Positions 44,099-53,565 of a stretch of 64,000 nt of DNA are shown here, piece by piece. The notes beneath the pieces were generated by a model. The model was not told the DNA's origin, ran no database searches, and saw only the letters and a program-made list of their open reading frames with translations. The position numbers and the translations under genes are program-made. Within the stretch, counting starts at the first letter, position 1, and each line of letters opens with the position of its first letter. The stretch covers positions 23,211 through 87,210 of the forward strand of contig VGGU01000002.1 of the NCBI GenBank assembly GCA_016868475.1, given 5' to 3'. Source of the DNA: Bacteroidota bacterium (GTDB lineage Bacteria; Bacteroidota; Bacteroidia; Chitinophagales; Chitinophagaceae).

Positions 44099-46363
44099 TT
44101 ACATTCCGTATTTAGTCAGGAATTTGATACGCATTATTTTCAACTGTTCCCAGGTAAAGTCAAATTCGGCTAATTCTTCCTGTGCCACTTGCAGAGAAGA
44201 GGTTTCGCAGCTTTTGAAATAAGCAATGATCTCGTCTTGCTCTTCCTCATCGATCATTTGTTCTATGGCGTAGTCCAGGTTTAAACGAGTTCCGCTGGCA
44301 GCAATGGTTTCCATTTCTTCCAATAGTTGGTCCATGCGCCAGCCTTTATTCTTGGCAATGGTTTCCAGGGGAACTTTTTTATCGGTATTCTGAATAATGT
44401 AAACCTTATCTCCACTTTTATTGACCACACTCTTCATCACAAAATCATCAGGGCGCTCTATATTGTTTTCCTCAACATAAAGAGCAATGAGGTCCACGAA
44501 AGGTTTACCATATTTTAGCGCCTTCCCTTTACTTACTCCTTGACATTTTTCTAATCCCACCAGGGTGATCGGGTAGATAGAGGCCATATCTCTTAGGGAG
44601 GTTTCCAGAAATATTACAAAGGGGGGCAAGGATCTTTTTTTAGCTTCTTGCTGACGTAAGTCCACCAGTTGTTTAAATAATACTTGATCAAGGGACAGTT
44701 CTTCGACTTCTTCTGCAACCTCCCAGTCATCTTCTCCATCTGCATTATCAAATTGCTTGTTTAATACAATATGGAAGGGCTTTGGTTTTTTCAAAAAAGC
44801 TTCCCCCTTCTTCGTGAATTTTAACAGGCCATATTCTTCGATATCTTTTGACAAGAATCCTTCCAGAATCATTTGTCGAATCAAGGAATGCCAAAAAAAG
44901 GCCTCTCTATTATTTCCACTGGCAAAAACTTCCAGTCCTTCGTGTCTAAAGAGTGTAATCTGTGGGGTTAATCTTCCGGTAATTATATGAACCACATAGT
45001 CTGCGGCAAATCGTTCGTCCAATTGTCGAATTGCCTTTAACACTAATGCTGCTTCTTCTTTGGCCTCAATTTTTTCCTTAGGATGCTTACAGTTGTCGCA
45101 GTGACCACAATTCTCTTGCGTGTATTCTTCGCCAAAGTAGCTCATCAATACTTTTCGACGACAAACCCCGGTTTCAGCAAAAGCAACAGTTTCCTGAATC
45201 AATTGCGCGCCAACCTCGCGTTCGCTCAACGGCTTATCTCGCATCAGATGTTCCAATTTGGAAACATCTTTATGAGAGTAGTATAAAACACAGCGTCCTT
45301 CTAATCCATCGCGCCCTGCCCTTCCGGTTTCTTGATAATAATTCTCAATACTTTTTGGAATATTGTAATGGATCACAAATCGAATATCCGGTTTGTCAAT
45401 CCCCATCCCAAAAGCAATGGTGGCACAGATCACTTGCATCTCTTCACCCAAAAACTGATCCTGTCTTTCTGCACGTACTTTGCCTTCCATCCCGGCATGA
45501 TAGGCAACCGCTTTGATTCCATTGGCCATCAGTACGTCTGCCAGTTCTTCCGTGGTTTTTCTATTGAGCGTGTAAATAATACCGCTCTTGCCTTTCATAG
45601 TTTTGATAAAACGAACAATACTCTCGTCGGTTTGCGCTTTTTTTATTTTAGGCAGTACCTCATAATCAAGATTAGGACGATTAAAAGAGGAAATATAAAT
45701 ATGAGGATCTCTTAGATCCAGATTTTTGATGATATCACTTTGAACTTTGGGTGTGGCCGTTGCTGTTAATGCCATCACCGGTGCGTGAGCATTAATCTGT
45801 GTCATCATTTCTCTTAAGCGCCGATATTCTGGTCGAAAATCGTGTCCCCACTCCGAAATGCAATGCGCTTCATCTACTGCAAAAAAAGAAACAGACAGTG
45901 AGGAGAAAAAATCAATATTCTCTTGCTTAGTCAATGTTTCGGGAGCTACGTAAAGCATTTTTGTAGCACCGCTTAACAGATCATCCTGCACGGCACGTAT
46001 CTCTTTTTTGGATAGCGTGGAGTTTAAAAAGTGCGCAACCTGATCGTGGCTACTAAATCCGCGAATTAGATCCACTTGATTTTTCATGAGCGCTATCAGC
46101 GGCGAAATAAAAATGGCAACGCCCTCACTAATCAAGGCGGGCAATTGATAGCACAAACTTTTTCCACCGCCAGTGGGCAAAATCACAAAAGTGTCGTGGC
46201 CGGCTAATAAGCTTTCTACCGCTTTTTCCTGCGTACCCTTGAATTTATTGAAACCGAAGTATTGTTGTAAAGCCTTATGAAGATCTTTTACAGGAGCTGA
46301 TATGGGCGCTTTTTTCTTTCCGGGTGATTTTTTTACAGATTTTTTTTTGATAAGCTTGCTCAT
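44099..46363 (-). CDS. recQ: ATP-dependent DNA helicase RecQ
   Basis: 3'-5' helicase for recombination and replication repair. The 754-aa protein has the RecA-like lobes (Walker A LPTGGGKSLCYQLP, box II DEAHCISEWGHDFRPEY, and motif VI QETGRAGRDG), the RecQ zinc-binding region with CRRKVLMSYFGEE and CGHCDNCKHP, an RQC winged helix and an HRDC domain (about 535-610). A C-terminal extension of about 130 residues, acidic, goes beyond E. coli RecQ, as is common in Bacteroidota. The basic N-terminal tail is Lys-rich. AAGGAG lies just upstream of its ATG, a rare SD-like sequence in this window. Confidence 0.96.
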   Translation of the reverse strand: MSKLIKKKSVKKSPGKKKAPISAPVKDLHKALQQYFGFNKFKGTQEKAVESLLAGHDTFVILPTGGGKSLCYQLPALISEGVAIFISPLIALMKNQVDLIRGFSSHDQVAHFLNSTLSKKEIRAVQDDLLSGATKMLYVAPETLTKQENIDFFSSLSVSFFAVDEAHCISEWGHDFRPEYRRLREMMTQINAHAPVMALTATATPKVQSDIIKNLDLRDPHIYISSFNRPNLDYEVLPKIKKAQTDESIVRFIKTMKGKSGIIYTLNRKTTEELADVLMANGIKAVAYHAGMEGKVRAERQDQFLGEEMQVICATIAFGMGIDKPDIRFVIHYNIPKSIENYYQETGRAGRDGLEGRCVLYYSHKDVSKLEHLMRDKPLSEREVGAQLIQETVAFAETGVCRRKVLMSYFGEEYTQENCGHCDNCKHPKEKIEAKEEAALVLKAIRQLDERFAADYVVHIITGRLTPQITLFRHEGLEVFASGNNREAFFWHSLIRQMILEGFLSKDIEEYGLLKFTKKGEAFLKKPKPFHIVLNKQFDNADGEDDWEVAEEVEELSLDQVLFKQLVDLRQQEAKKRSLPPFVIFLETSLRDMASIYPITLVGLEKCQGVSKGKALKYGKPFVDLIALYVEENNIERPDDFVMKSVVNKSGDKVYIIQNTDKKVPLETIAKNKGWRMDQLLEEMETIAASGTRLNLDYAIEQMIDEEEQDEIIAYFKSCETSSLQVAQEELAEFDFTWEQLKIMRIKFLTKYGM

Positions 46364-46630
46364 GACTCCTTTAAGGTACTCCTTTTATTTGGTATGTTAT
46401 TTTTAACCCACACTTTTCTAAATAATTGATTATTAAGCGATTGATTGATTTTTTTTATAAATAAATCAAGCTGATGCAGCAACGAATATACTTAGTATAG
46501 GCCTCTAAAGAAAGTGCTGTTTAGTTAAAATTTCACATTTTAAACAGGGTTGATTTATACCTAAATGGGGCTAATTTTGTCTCCCGTTTGAGGGAAACAA
46601 AAGAACCTGAAACAGACTGATCCTCGGCCT
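46364..46630. other. 267-base intergenic region recQ / kdsD
   Basis: One of the two longest gaps. It contains two palindromes, TATACT-T-AGTATA (46487-46499) and TTAAAAT-TTCAC-ATTTTAA (46525-46543), followed by the kdsD promoter. No open frame of note or RNA gene is seen. The palindromes lie upstream of the -33 element and may bind a regulator of either divergent gene. Confidence 0.5.
46550..46579 (+). promoter_or_regulatory. Promoter of the kdsD-manC-aminotransferase operon
   Basis: TTG at 46550-46552 and TAATTTTG at 46572-46579, spaced by 19 bases, match the Bacteroidota -33/-7 pattern well. The leader would be about 45 bases. Confidence 0.65.
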
Positions 46631-47593
46631 ATGAAGGAATTGATTCAGCAAACAGCCTTACGAACCATCGACTTAGAGGCACAGTCTATTCAAGGGCTGC
46701 GCTCCTCTGTTAATGACCAATTTATCAAAGCCGTTGAAGCCATTGCTGCCACTAAGGGCAGAATTGTAATAAGCGGAATTGGGAAAAGTGCAGTCATTGC
46801 TCAAAAAATTGTAGCCACATTTAATTCCACTGGCACACCTTCTTTATTCATGCATGCCGCAGATGCTATTCATGGAGATTTAGGAATGATTCAGCAGAAC
46901 GATGTGGTGATCATTATCAGTAAGAGTGGGGAGAGTCCTGAAATTAAAGTTTTGGTTCAATTGATTCACAATTTTGGAAACACCATCATTGCTATGGTGG
47001 GCAATATTCATTCTTCATTAGCGCAAAAAGCTTCTTTGGTTTTGGATACTACCGTACAACAAGAAGCTTGTCCAAATAATTTGGCTCCTACCAGCAGCAC
47101 CACAGCTCAATTGGTTATGGGCGATGCATTGGCTATTTGTTTAATGGAGTTGAAAGGGTTTAGGTCTGAGGATTTTGCAAAATTTCACCCAGGCGGGGCC
47201 TTGGGTAAAAAATTATACTTGCGTGTGCAAGACCTGGGCATGCAAAATCAACGCCCAGCTGTAAAGATCAATCAGTCCTTGCGTGAAGTAATTGTAGCCA
47301 TGACCGATGGCCGTCTGGGCGTTACGGCAGTGTTGAACGAGGCAGATCAATTAGTAGGGATCATTACAGATGGGGATTTACGACGTTTATTGGACCAGGG
47401 TAAATCAATTGATGGATTAGTTGCTGCGGATGTAATGACTAAAAATCCTATTACCATTACTCCTGACGAGCTAGCTGTATCTGCATTAGATCTGCTTCGG
47501 AAAAAGAAAATCACTCAAATTGCCATTGCAGAAAATCAGCAATACCTGGGCATTGTTCACATTCATGATCTGTTACGCGAGGGCTTGTTATAA
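46631..47593 (+). CDS. kdsD: Arabinose-5-phosphate isomerase (KpsF/GutQ/KdsD family)
   Basis: Interconverts ribulose-5-P and arabinose-5-P, first step to Kdo. The 320-aa protein has an N-terminal SIS domain (VISGIGKSAVIAQKI, IIISKSGESPEIK, NNLAPTSSTTAQLVMGDALA) and two C-terminal CBS domains (from about 205). It leads an operon with manC (8-base gap) and the aminotransferase. The active-site His/Glu residues common to the family appear kept in HPGGALGKKL. Confidence 0.95.
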   Translation: MKELIQQTALRTIDLEAQSIQGLRSSVNDQFIKAVEAIAATKGRIVISGIGKSAVIAQKIVATFNSTGTPSLFMHAADAIHGDLGMIQQNDVVIIISKSGESPEIKVLVQLIHNFGNTIIAMVGNIHSSLAQKASLVLDTTVQQEACPNNLAPTSSTTAQLVMGDALAICLMELKGFRSEDFAKFHPGGALGKKLYLRVQDLGMQNQRPAVKINQSLREVIVAMTDGRLGVTAVLNEADQLVGIITDGDLRRLLDQGKSIDGLVAADVMTKNPITITPDELAVSALDLLRKKKITQIAIAENQQYLGIVHIHDLLREGLL

Positions 47594-47601
47594 AATATCC
47601 T

Positions 47602-48684
47602 ATGAAGAACAATCAATATGTGGCCATAATGGCCGGTGGAATTGGAAGCCGGTTTTGGCCCATGAGCAGAACCCGTTACCCCAAACAGTTTCTGGACATT
47701 TTAGGAACAGGAAAAACCTTGATTCAGCAGAGTTATGATCGGTACAGCAAAGTAGTGCCCCCTGCCAATGTATACGTGGTTACTTCACATGAGTATGTAG
47801 ACATTGTAAAAGCGCAACTTCCTGAATTACCTATTTCTAATATTCTTGCAGAGCCCTCTCGAAAAAACACGGCTGCTTGCATTGCTTATATTGCTTTTCA
47901 TTTACAAGCTAAGGATCCTTCTGCAGTAATGATTGCTGCACCAGCAGATCATTTGGTAACAGAAACAGAACAATTTGTACAAACAGCCTCTAGGGCGCTT
48001 GATTTTGTGGAGAACATCAATTCATTAGTGACCATTGGAATCAAGCCAACGCATCCTAACACAGGATATGGTTATATTCAGCATGAAATGCTGAAAGCTG
48101 CCCCTGATGTATTTAAAGTAAAAACGTTTACAGAGAAACCCAGCGAGGAAATTGCAAAAGCATTTATAGCTAGCGGAGATTTTTTATGGAATGCTGGCAT
48201 TTTTACCTGGAAAGTAAGCACCGTACTTACGGCTTTTGAATCGCATTTATCTGAAGTGTATGAAGTCTTTGCTGCAGAGAAAGAGCATTTCAACACTCCT
48301 TCAGAACGGGAAGCTATTGAGCGAATCTATCCGCAGTGTACTAACGTATCTGTGGACTTTGGCGTTATGGAAAAAGCATCCAATGTATTTGTGATTCCCG
48401 CTAGTTTTGGTTGGAGTGATCTGGGAGCTTGGAATAGTGCTTGGGATAACATGGAAAAAGATTATTTTGGGAATGCAGTAGTTGGCAAGAATGTAATGGT
48501 TGTGGATGCCAATAATTGCATGGTCCATGCACCTGATAAAAAATTAGTCTTGCTCCAAGGTTTACGCGATTATATTATTGTTGATACGGAGGATGCTTTA
48601 TTGATTTGTAAGAAAGATAAAGAACAGCTTATCAAAGAATATGTTGCTGAAGTAAAACGAAATATGGGGGAACAATACTTATAA
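47602..48684 (+). CDS. manC: Mannose-1-phosphate guanylyltransferase
   Basis: Makes GDP-mannose from GTP and mannose-1-P for glycan synthesis. The 360-aa single-domain enzyme shows the nucleotide motif MAGGIGSRFWPMSRTRYPKQFLDI, the EPSRKNTAACIAYIA block, the FTEKPSEEIAKAF motif and NAGIFTWK. The isomerase domain of bifunctional ManC is missing, which is normal for the short form. It is the middle gene of the kdsD operon. Confidence 0.93.
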   Translation: MKNNQYVAIMAGGIGSRFWPMSRTRYPKQFLDILGTGKTLIQQSYDRYSKVVPPANVYVVTSHEYVDIVKAQLPELPISNILAEPSRKNTAACIAYIAFHLQAKDPSAVMIAAPADHLVTETEQFVQTASRALDFVENINSLVTIGIKPTHPNTGYGYIQHEMLKAAPDVFKVKTFTEKPSEEIAKAFIASGDFLWNAGIFTWKVSTVLTAFESHLSEVYEVFAAEKEHFNTPSEREAIERIYPQCTNVSVDFGVMEKASNVFVIPASFGWSDLGAWNSAWDNMEKDYFGNAVVGKNVMVVDANNCMVHAPDKKLVLLQGLRDYIIVDTEDALLICKKDKEQLIKEYVAEVKRNMGEQYL

Positions 48685-48691
48685 CTATACT

Positions 48692-49834
48692 TTGATCATT
48701 TCATCTAAACTTCCTACGGTAGGCACTACCATCTTTACCACGATGAGTGCTTTAGCAACGCAGCATCAAGCTGTGAATCTTGGTCAAGGATTTCCTGATT
48801 TTCCCATGGATGCAACGCTGGTTGAGTTAGTTGCAAAGGCCATGCGGGATAATTACAATCAATATGCTCCTATGCCAGGCTGGTTGCCTTTGCGGGAAGC
48901 GATTGCTGAAAAAATTCATTTCCTGTACGGAACTGCTATTGATCCCGATCTATCCATAACTATTACTCCAGGTGGTACCAATGCCATCTATTCAGCACTA
49001 ACAGCTGTACTGCATTCAGGCGATGAGGTGATTTTATTTGAGCCTGCGTATGATAGTTATATCCCTACTATCGAAGTGAATGGTGCCGTTGCTATACGCT
49101 TACCCTTGGTCTATCCGGATTATCGCATTGATTGGGAGGCTGTACGCAAAGCCATTACTCCACGTACTAAAGCAATTATCATTAACTCTCCACATAACCC
49201 AACCGGAGCGGTGTTGAGTTCTGCTGATATCGAAGAATTAAGAAAAGTCATTGCCAATACCTCGATTTTAATTCTTAGTGATGAGGTATATGAACATTTG
49301 ATCTATGATAACATTCCCCATCAAAGCATTTTACGTTACCCTGACCTAATCGAGCGCTCCTTTGTTTGCTTTTCTTTTGGTAAAGTGTATAATTGCACGG
49401 GATGGAAACTTGGCTATTGCGTAGCCCCTTCATCATTGATGAAAGAATTTAGAAAAATTCATCAGTTTAATGCTTTCAGCTGTTTTACTCCCACGCAAGT
49501 TGCCTTAGCTGAGTTTATTAAAAACAAAGAAGCTTATTTGAGCTTGGGCGCATTTATGCAAGAGCGAAGAGATTTTTTTGTTCAACTAATGCAGTCCACA
49601 CGCTTTGAACTCTTATCTAGTCATGGCAGTTATTTTATCTGTGGCCGATACAATCAAATAAGCGACCAAGGAGATTTAGCTTTTGCTACTCGACTCACCA
49701 AGGAGGCTGGGGTAACCACCATACCTGTATCGGCTTTTTACGCAGACGGAAAAGACAACCACGTGATACGATTTTGTTTTGCGAAGAAAAAAGAAACGCT
49801 CGAAATGGCAGTCGAAAGACTCTTACATTACTAG
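48692..49834 (+). CDS. Methionine/glutamine-type aminotransferase (YbdL-like, PLP)
   Basis: Class I/II PLP aminotransferase, 380 aa. It resembles E. coli YbdL, a methionine aminotransferase, from KLPTVGTTIFTTMSALATQHQA through NSPHNPTGAV, ISDEVYEHL and the PLP lysine in FSFGKVYNCTGWKLGYC. Start TTG 48692 is needed to include the conserved KLPxxGTTIF; no ATG is upstream. It follows manC by 7 bases. It may act with the omega-amidase at 31.7 kb in methionine recycling from glutamine; that link is inference. Confidence 0.88.
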   Translation: MIISSKLPTVGTTIFTTMSALATQHQAVNLGQGFPDFPMDATLVELVAKAMRDNYNQYAPMPGWLPLREAIAEKIHFLYGTAIDPDLSITITPGGTNAIYSALTAVLHSGDEVILFEPAYDSYIPTIEVNGAVAIRLPLVYPDYRIDWEAVRKAITPRTKAIIINSPHNPTGAVLSSADIEELRKVIANTSILILSDEVYEHLIYDNIPHQSILRYPDLIERSFVCFSFGKVYNCTGWKLGYCVAPSSLMKEFRKIHQFNAFSCFTPTQVALAEFIKNKEAYLSLGAFMQERRDFFVQLMQSTRFELLSSHGSYFICGRYNQISDQGDLAFATRLTKEAGVTTIPVSAFYADGKDNHVIRFCFAKKKETLEMAVERLLHY

Positions 49835-50955
49835 TAATTGATCACCTGCTCTTCAATAGCAGCAGGAATTTCTCTCCATTCATATTCCTGATTGCGAAGT
49901 TGTGGCTCAAATCCTGTCTCACGGATTGCTTCCTGAATAGTTTTATAAGTAAATCGGTGCGGTGCTCCGGCAGCACTCACCACATTTTCTTCAATCATGA
50001 TTGATCCGTAATCGTTAGCGCCTGCATGCAAACAAACGCCAGCAGTTTCTTTGCCAACTGTCAACCAACTGGCTTGTATATTTTTAACATTGGGGAGCAT
50101 GATTCGGCTGATAGCAATCATTCGGATATACTCTTCTTTAGTAGTTAGGTTTTGTACACCACGTATCTCTGCCAACAGTGTATCTACGTCTTGGAAGGTC
50201 CAAGGAATAAAGGCTAAAAATCCTTTTGCATTTTCCGGTTTACGTGCTTGTACCTCACGAATCTTAATTAAGTGTTCAAATCGTTCTTCCAATGTTTCCA
50301 CGTGTCCAAACATCATGGTGGCAGAAGTGGTAATGTTAAGTTTGTGCGCCTCGTGCATGATGTCCAGCCATTCTTGTGCCCCACATTTTCCATTTGAAAC
50401 CAAACGTCTAACACGATCCACTAAAATTTCTGCACCGGCACCTGGTAAAGAATCCAATCCTGCTTCTTGTAGTGCTTTCAGCACTTGGTGATGTGTGCTT
50501 TTTTCAAGTTTGGTAATATGCGCAATCTCCGGAGGCCCCAATGCATGAAGTCGTATATCAGGAAATTCGGCTTTAATAGCTTTAAAAGTGTCTACATAAA
50601 ATTGTAAGCCCAATTCAGGGTGATGTCCGCCTTGTAAGAGTAATTGGTCGCCACCAAATCGAATAGTCTCTTTGATTTTAATCCGGTAAGTATCCATATC
50701 GGTGATATAGGATTCCGGATGACCAGGAATACGGAAGAAATTACAAAACTTACAATTTGCGATACAAACATTAGTGGTGTTTACATTGCGATCAATCTGC
50801 CAGGTTACTTTCCCGTGTGGAACCTGAATTTTTCTGAGTTCATCAGCCACATACATCAAATCAGCTAATGGCGCTTGTTTGAATAAGTGCAAACCCTCTT
50901 CCAGATTCAATGATTCAAATTGCAGGGCGCGGTGTAGTAGCTGATCTGTTAACAT
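49831..50955 (-). CDS. mqnC: Cyclic dehypoxanthinyl futalosine synthase (MqnC)
   Basis: Radical SAM enzyme of the futalosine menaquinone pathway. The 374-aa protein has the cluster motif CIANCKFC (Cys x3 Cys x2 Cys), followed by GGDQLLLQGGHHPELGL, a block typical of MqnC, and by TSATMMFGHVETLEERFEHL. The GGDQLLLQGG form distinguishes it from MqnE. mqnE, mqnB and others are not in the window. Menaquinone feeds the alternative complex III coded at the right end. The end overlaps the aminotransferase by 4 bases. Confidence 0.93.
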   Translation of the reverse strand: MLTDQLLHRALQFESLNLEEGLHLFKQAPLADLMYVADELRKIQVPHGKVTWQIDRNVNTTNVCIANCKFCNFFRIPGHPESYITDMDTYRIKIKETIRFGGDQLLLQGGHHPELGLQFYVDTFKAIKAEFPDIRLHALGPPEIAHITKLEKSTHHQVLKALQEAGLDSLPGAGAEILVDRVRRLVSNGKCGAQEWLDIMHEAHKLNITTSATMMFGHVETLEERFEHLIKIREVQARKPENAKGFLAFIPWTFQDVDTLLAEIRGVQNLTTKEEYIRMIAISRIMLPNVKNIQASWLTVGKETAGVCLHAGANDYGSIMIEENVVSAAGAPHRFTYKTIQEAIRETGFEPQLRNQEYEWREIPAAIEEQVINY

Positions 50956-50960
50956 GGCCG

Positions 50961-50968
50961 CAAAATTA
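50961..50968 (-). promoter_or_regulatory. -7 promoter element of mqnC
   Basis: TAATTTTG on the minus strand matches TANNTTTG and ends 5 bases from the mqnC ATG, so the mRNA would have almost no leader. Confidence 0.45.
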
Positions 50969-51001
50969 CATCTCTTCCTTCAAGAAAGCCTGTTGAACAG
51001 T

Positions 51002-51009
51002 TAACTTTG
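51002..51009 (+). promoter_or_regulatory. -7 promoter element of the M16 protease pair
   Basis: TAACTTTG matches TANNTTTG and ends 7 bases before the ATG at 51017. It is 33 bases from the divergent mqnC element. Confidence 0.45.
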
Positions 51010-51016
51010 CCTCTTC

Positions 51017-52261
51017 ATGATAACATTTGACCGATTTACCCTCTCCAACGGACTACGCGTGTTGGTGCATACGGATATTTCCACCCCAATGGCAGTAGTC
51101 AATGTACTGTATGATGTAGGGGCTCGTGACGAAGATCCTGATCAAACCGGCTTTGCTCACTTATTTGAGCATCTAATGTTTGGAGGTTCTCTTCACATTC
51201 CGGAGTATGACCAACCATTACAACTGGCGGGAGGTGAAAACAATGCATACACCACCAATGATTTCACTAATTATTACATACAACTCCCTGCAGACAACCT
51301 GGAAACTGCATTTTGGTTAGAAAGTGATCGAATGCTTTCACTGGCATTCAGTCAAAAAAGTTTAGCAGTACAACAAAAAGTGGTTTGTGAAGAATTTAAA
51401 GAACACTATTTAAATAAACCCTACGGCGATGTGTGGAGTCATATGCGCAGCTTGGCCTATCAAGTTCATCCGTATCGGTGGATGACCATTGGCCGAGAAC
51501 TGGCACATATTGAACAAGCTCGCTTGCAACAAGTCAAAGATTTTTTCTTTAAACACTACACGCCTTGCAATGCTATTCTGGTGGTAGCAGGTAATGTACA
51601 TGTTGCGCAGGTGCGCGCACTTGCAGAAAAATGGTTTGGCCCTATCCCTTCAGGAACCCGCTACCAGCGTCAATTGCCTGTTGAACCGGTGCAAACAGCT
51701 CCTCGTTATAAAATGATTCAGGCGCCTGTTCCGTTAGATCATCTTTGCAAAACATGGCATATGACTAACAGATTAGGCGCCACTTACCATGCTACTGATC
51801 TATTAACCGATATGCTGGGAGGCAGTGCTTCCTCACGATTACACCAACAATTGGTCAAGGAGCAAAAATTATTTGTGCATATTGATTGTTATCATTTCGG
51901 GAGCAGTGATCCGGGGCTGGTTGCTATTGAAGGGAAGCTGGTGGAAGGAGTGAGCATGGAAAAAGCGGAGCAGGCTTTGAATGAACAGCTAAATATCTTC
52001 AAAGGACAACAACCTTCGGAGCAAGAGCTAGAAAAAGTAAAAAATAAAACAGAGAGTGCTATTGCGTTTGAGGATATGAGTGTAATGAGTCGCGCAAGCA
52101 GTCTGGCTTACTATGAATTACTCGGCGATGCTGCCCTGATGAATCAGGAACTCAGCAAATACGCAGCCGTTACTACTGCACAAGTGGCAACCGTATCCAA
52201 TGAGTTATTCCGCTCCGAAAATGAAAACACGCTTTATTATTACGCAAACCCTTCCGCATGA
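51017..52261 (+). CDS. M16 family zinc metallopeptidase, catalytic subunit
   Basis: A 414-aa pitrilysin-type protease. It has the inverted zinc motif HLFEH (HxxEH) at about residues 48-52, and the further Glu ligand lies in the VVCEEFKEHY stretch (about 121-126). The two halves of the fold are present. No signal peptide is visible, so it is probably cytoplasmic or exported by another way. It overlaps the second M16 gene by 4 bases (ATGA), which suggests coupled translation and a heterodimer. Confidence 0.92.
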   Translation: MITFDRFTLSNGLRVLVHTDISTPMAVVNVLYDVGARDEDPDQTGFAHLFEHLMFGGSLHIPEYDQPLQLAGGENNAYTTNDFTNYYIQLPADNLETAFWLESDRMLSLAFSQKSLAVQQKVVCEEFKEHYLNKPYGDVWSHMRSLAYQVHPYRWMTIGRELAHIEQARLQQVKDFFFKHYTPCNAILVVAGNVHVAQVRALAEKWFGPIPSGTRYQRQLPVEPVQTAPRYKMIQAPVPLDHLCKTWHMTNRLGATYHATDLLTDMLGGSASSRLHQQLVKEQKLFVHIDCYHFGSSDPGLVAIEGKLVEGVSMEKAEQALNEQLNIFKGQQPSEQELEKVKNKTESAIAFEDMSVMSRASSLAYYELLGDAALMNQELSKYAAVTTAQVATVSNELFRSENENTLYYYANPSA

Positions 52262-53532
52262 TCGATCGTCAAAAAACGCCACCGATAGTTGATGCGGTTC
52301 ATTACCAACTGGAACTAAAGCTTTATACGCATCACCAACTAGATAACGGGGTGGATGTATACATGATTGATGCGGGTGCCGAAGATGTTTTACAAATTGA
52401 ATGGCTCTATAAAGCCGGTAATTGTTATGAGTCACAAAATCTGATTGCTGCTACTACCAATTATTTATTGCGTGCAGGAACCACCCAACATACAGCCTAT
52501 GAACTCGACGAAAAGATTGATTATGTTGGTGCATATGTTAATCGAGGTTGTTATAATCAACAGGCAGGCCTCACGCTGCATTGCTTGAATAAACATATTG
52601 ATGTGCTTCTACCCTTGATCCGGGAAGTGTTAACGGATTCGGTATTTCCTGCGCATGAATTATTACTGTATCAACAAAACATGAAACAGCGCTTGTCTGT
52701 AAATCTGCGCAAGTCAGATTATGTGGCAGGCCGCTTGATTGATACCTATTTGTTTGGAGAGGATCATCCTTATGGCAGATACAGCTCTGCTGCCGCATTT
52801 GATTTGCTCACAAGAGAGGCGATACTTGCTTTTTATGATCGGTTTTATTTGCGTGGGGATTTTCAACTTTTTGTAGCCGGGAAAATACCTGTTGACTTAT
52901 TGAAAAAGCTCAATCGATATTTTGGAGATCTTCCCATCAGCAAAACCAATTTACCTACTCATACTATTTGTCCTGCTACGCAAAAAAAATTCAATATTCA
53001 AAATGATCCGGCAGGTATTCAGGGGGCTATTCGTATAGCAAGGCCTTTTCCGGGCAGACAACATCCTGATTTTTTACCAGCGCTTGTATTGAATACGGTG
53101 TTTGGCGGATTTTTTGGCTCAAGACTCATGAATAATATTCGAGAAGAAAAAGGATATACCTATGGCATCCACAGCTATTTACTCAATCTTCAACAAACAT
53201 CTGCTTGGATGATCAGCACAGAAGCAGGGAAAGAAGTTTGTGCGGTTACCATAAAAGAGGTCTATGCTGAAATGAATCGAATTTGTAATGAACCGATATC
53301 GGAGGAAGAATTGAATCTGGTACGTAATTATATGATGGGAGGACTTTTGGGGGATCTGGATGGGCCATTTCAACTGATTGCCCGATGGAAAAATTTGATC
53401 TTAAATGATTTACCCCCTGCTCATTTTTATAGAACTATCGACACTATTCGTACTGTGAATGCACGCCAATTACAAGAACTGGCGCAACGATATTTAAACC
53501 CTTCTGACTTTTATGAGTTAGTGGTAGTTTGA
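52258..53532 (+). CDS. M16 family peptidase-like protein, non-catalytic subunit
   Basis: A 424-aa partner of the upstream protease. At the place of the zinc motif it reads TTNYLLRAGTTQH with no HxxEH, so it should not bind zinc. The C-terminal half keeps the Arg/Tyr pair in REEKGYTYGIHSYL, which in other M16B dimers helps bind substrate in the active subunit's pocket. The gene start lies inside the end of the first gene. No signal peptide is seen. Confidence 0.9.
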   Translation: MIDRQKTPPIVDAVHYQLELKLYTHHQLDNGVDVYMIDAGAEDVLQIEWLYKAGNCYESQNLIAATTNYLLRAGTTQHTAYELDEKIDYVGAYVNRGCYNQQAGLTLHCLNKHIDVLLPLIREVLTDSVFPAHELLLYQQNMKQRLSVNLRKSDYVAGRLIDTYLFGEDHPYGRYSSAAAFDLLTREAILAFYDRFYLRGDFQLFVAGKIPVDLLKKLNRYFGDLPISKTNLPTHTICPATQKKFNIQNDPAGIQGAIRIARPFPGRQHPDFLPALVLNTVFGGFFGSRLMNNIREEKGYTYGIHSYLLNLQQTSAWMISTEAGKEVCAVTIKEVYAEMNRICNEPISEEELNLVRNYMMGGLLGDLDGPFQLIARWKNLILNDLPPAHFYRTIDTIRTVNARQLQELAQRYLNPSDFYELVVV

Positions 53533-53565
53533 TGTTGGTTAAACTTATTTACTGAAATTTGTGTT

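Noticed and set aside
50295..50316. Second CACGTG site (TGTTTCCACGTGTCCAAACA) as a parS
   Set aside because: Extra bases break the parS spacing and symmetry, and it lies inside mqnC coding sequence.
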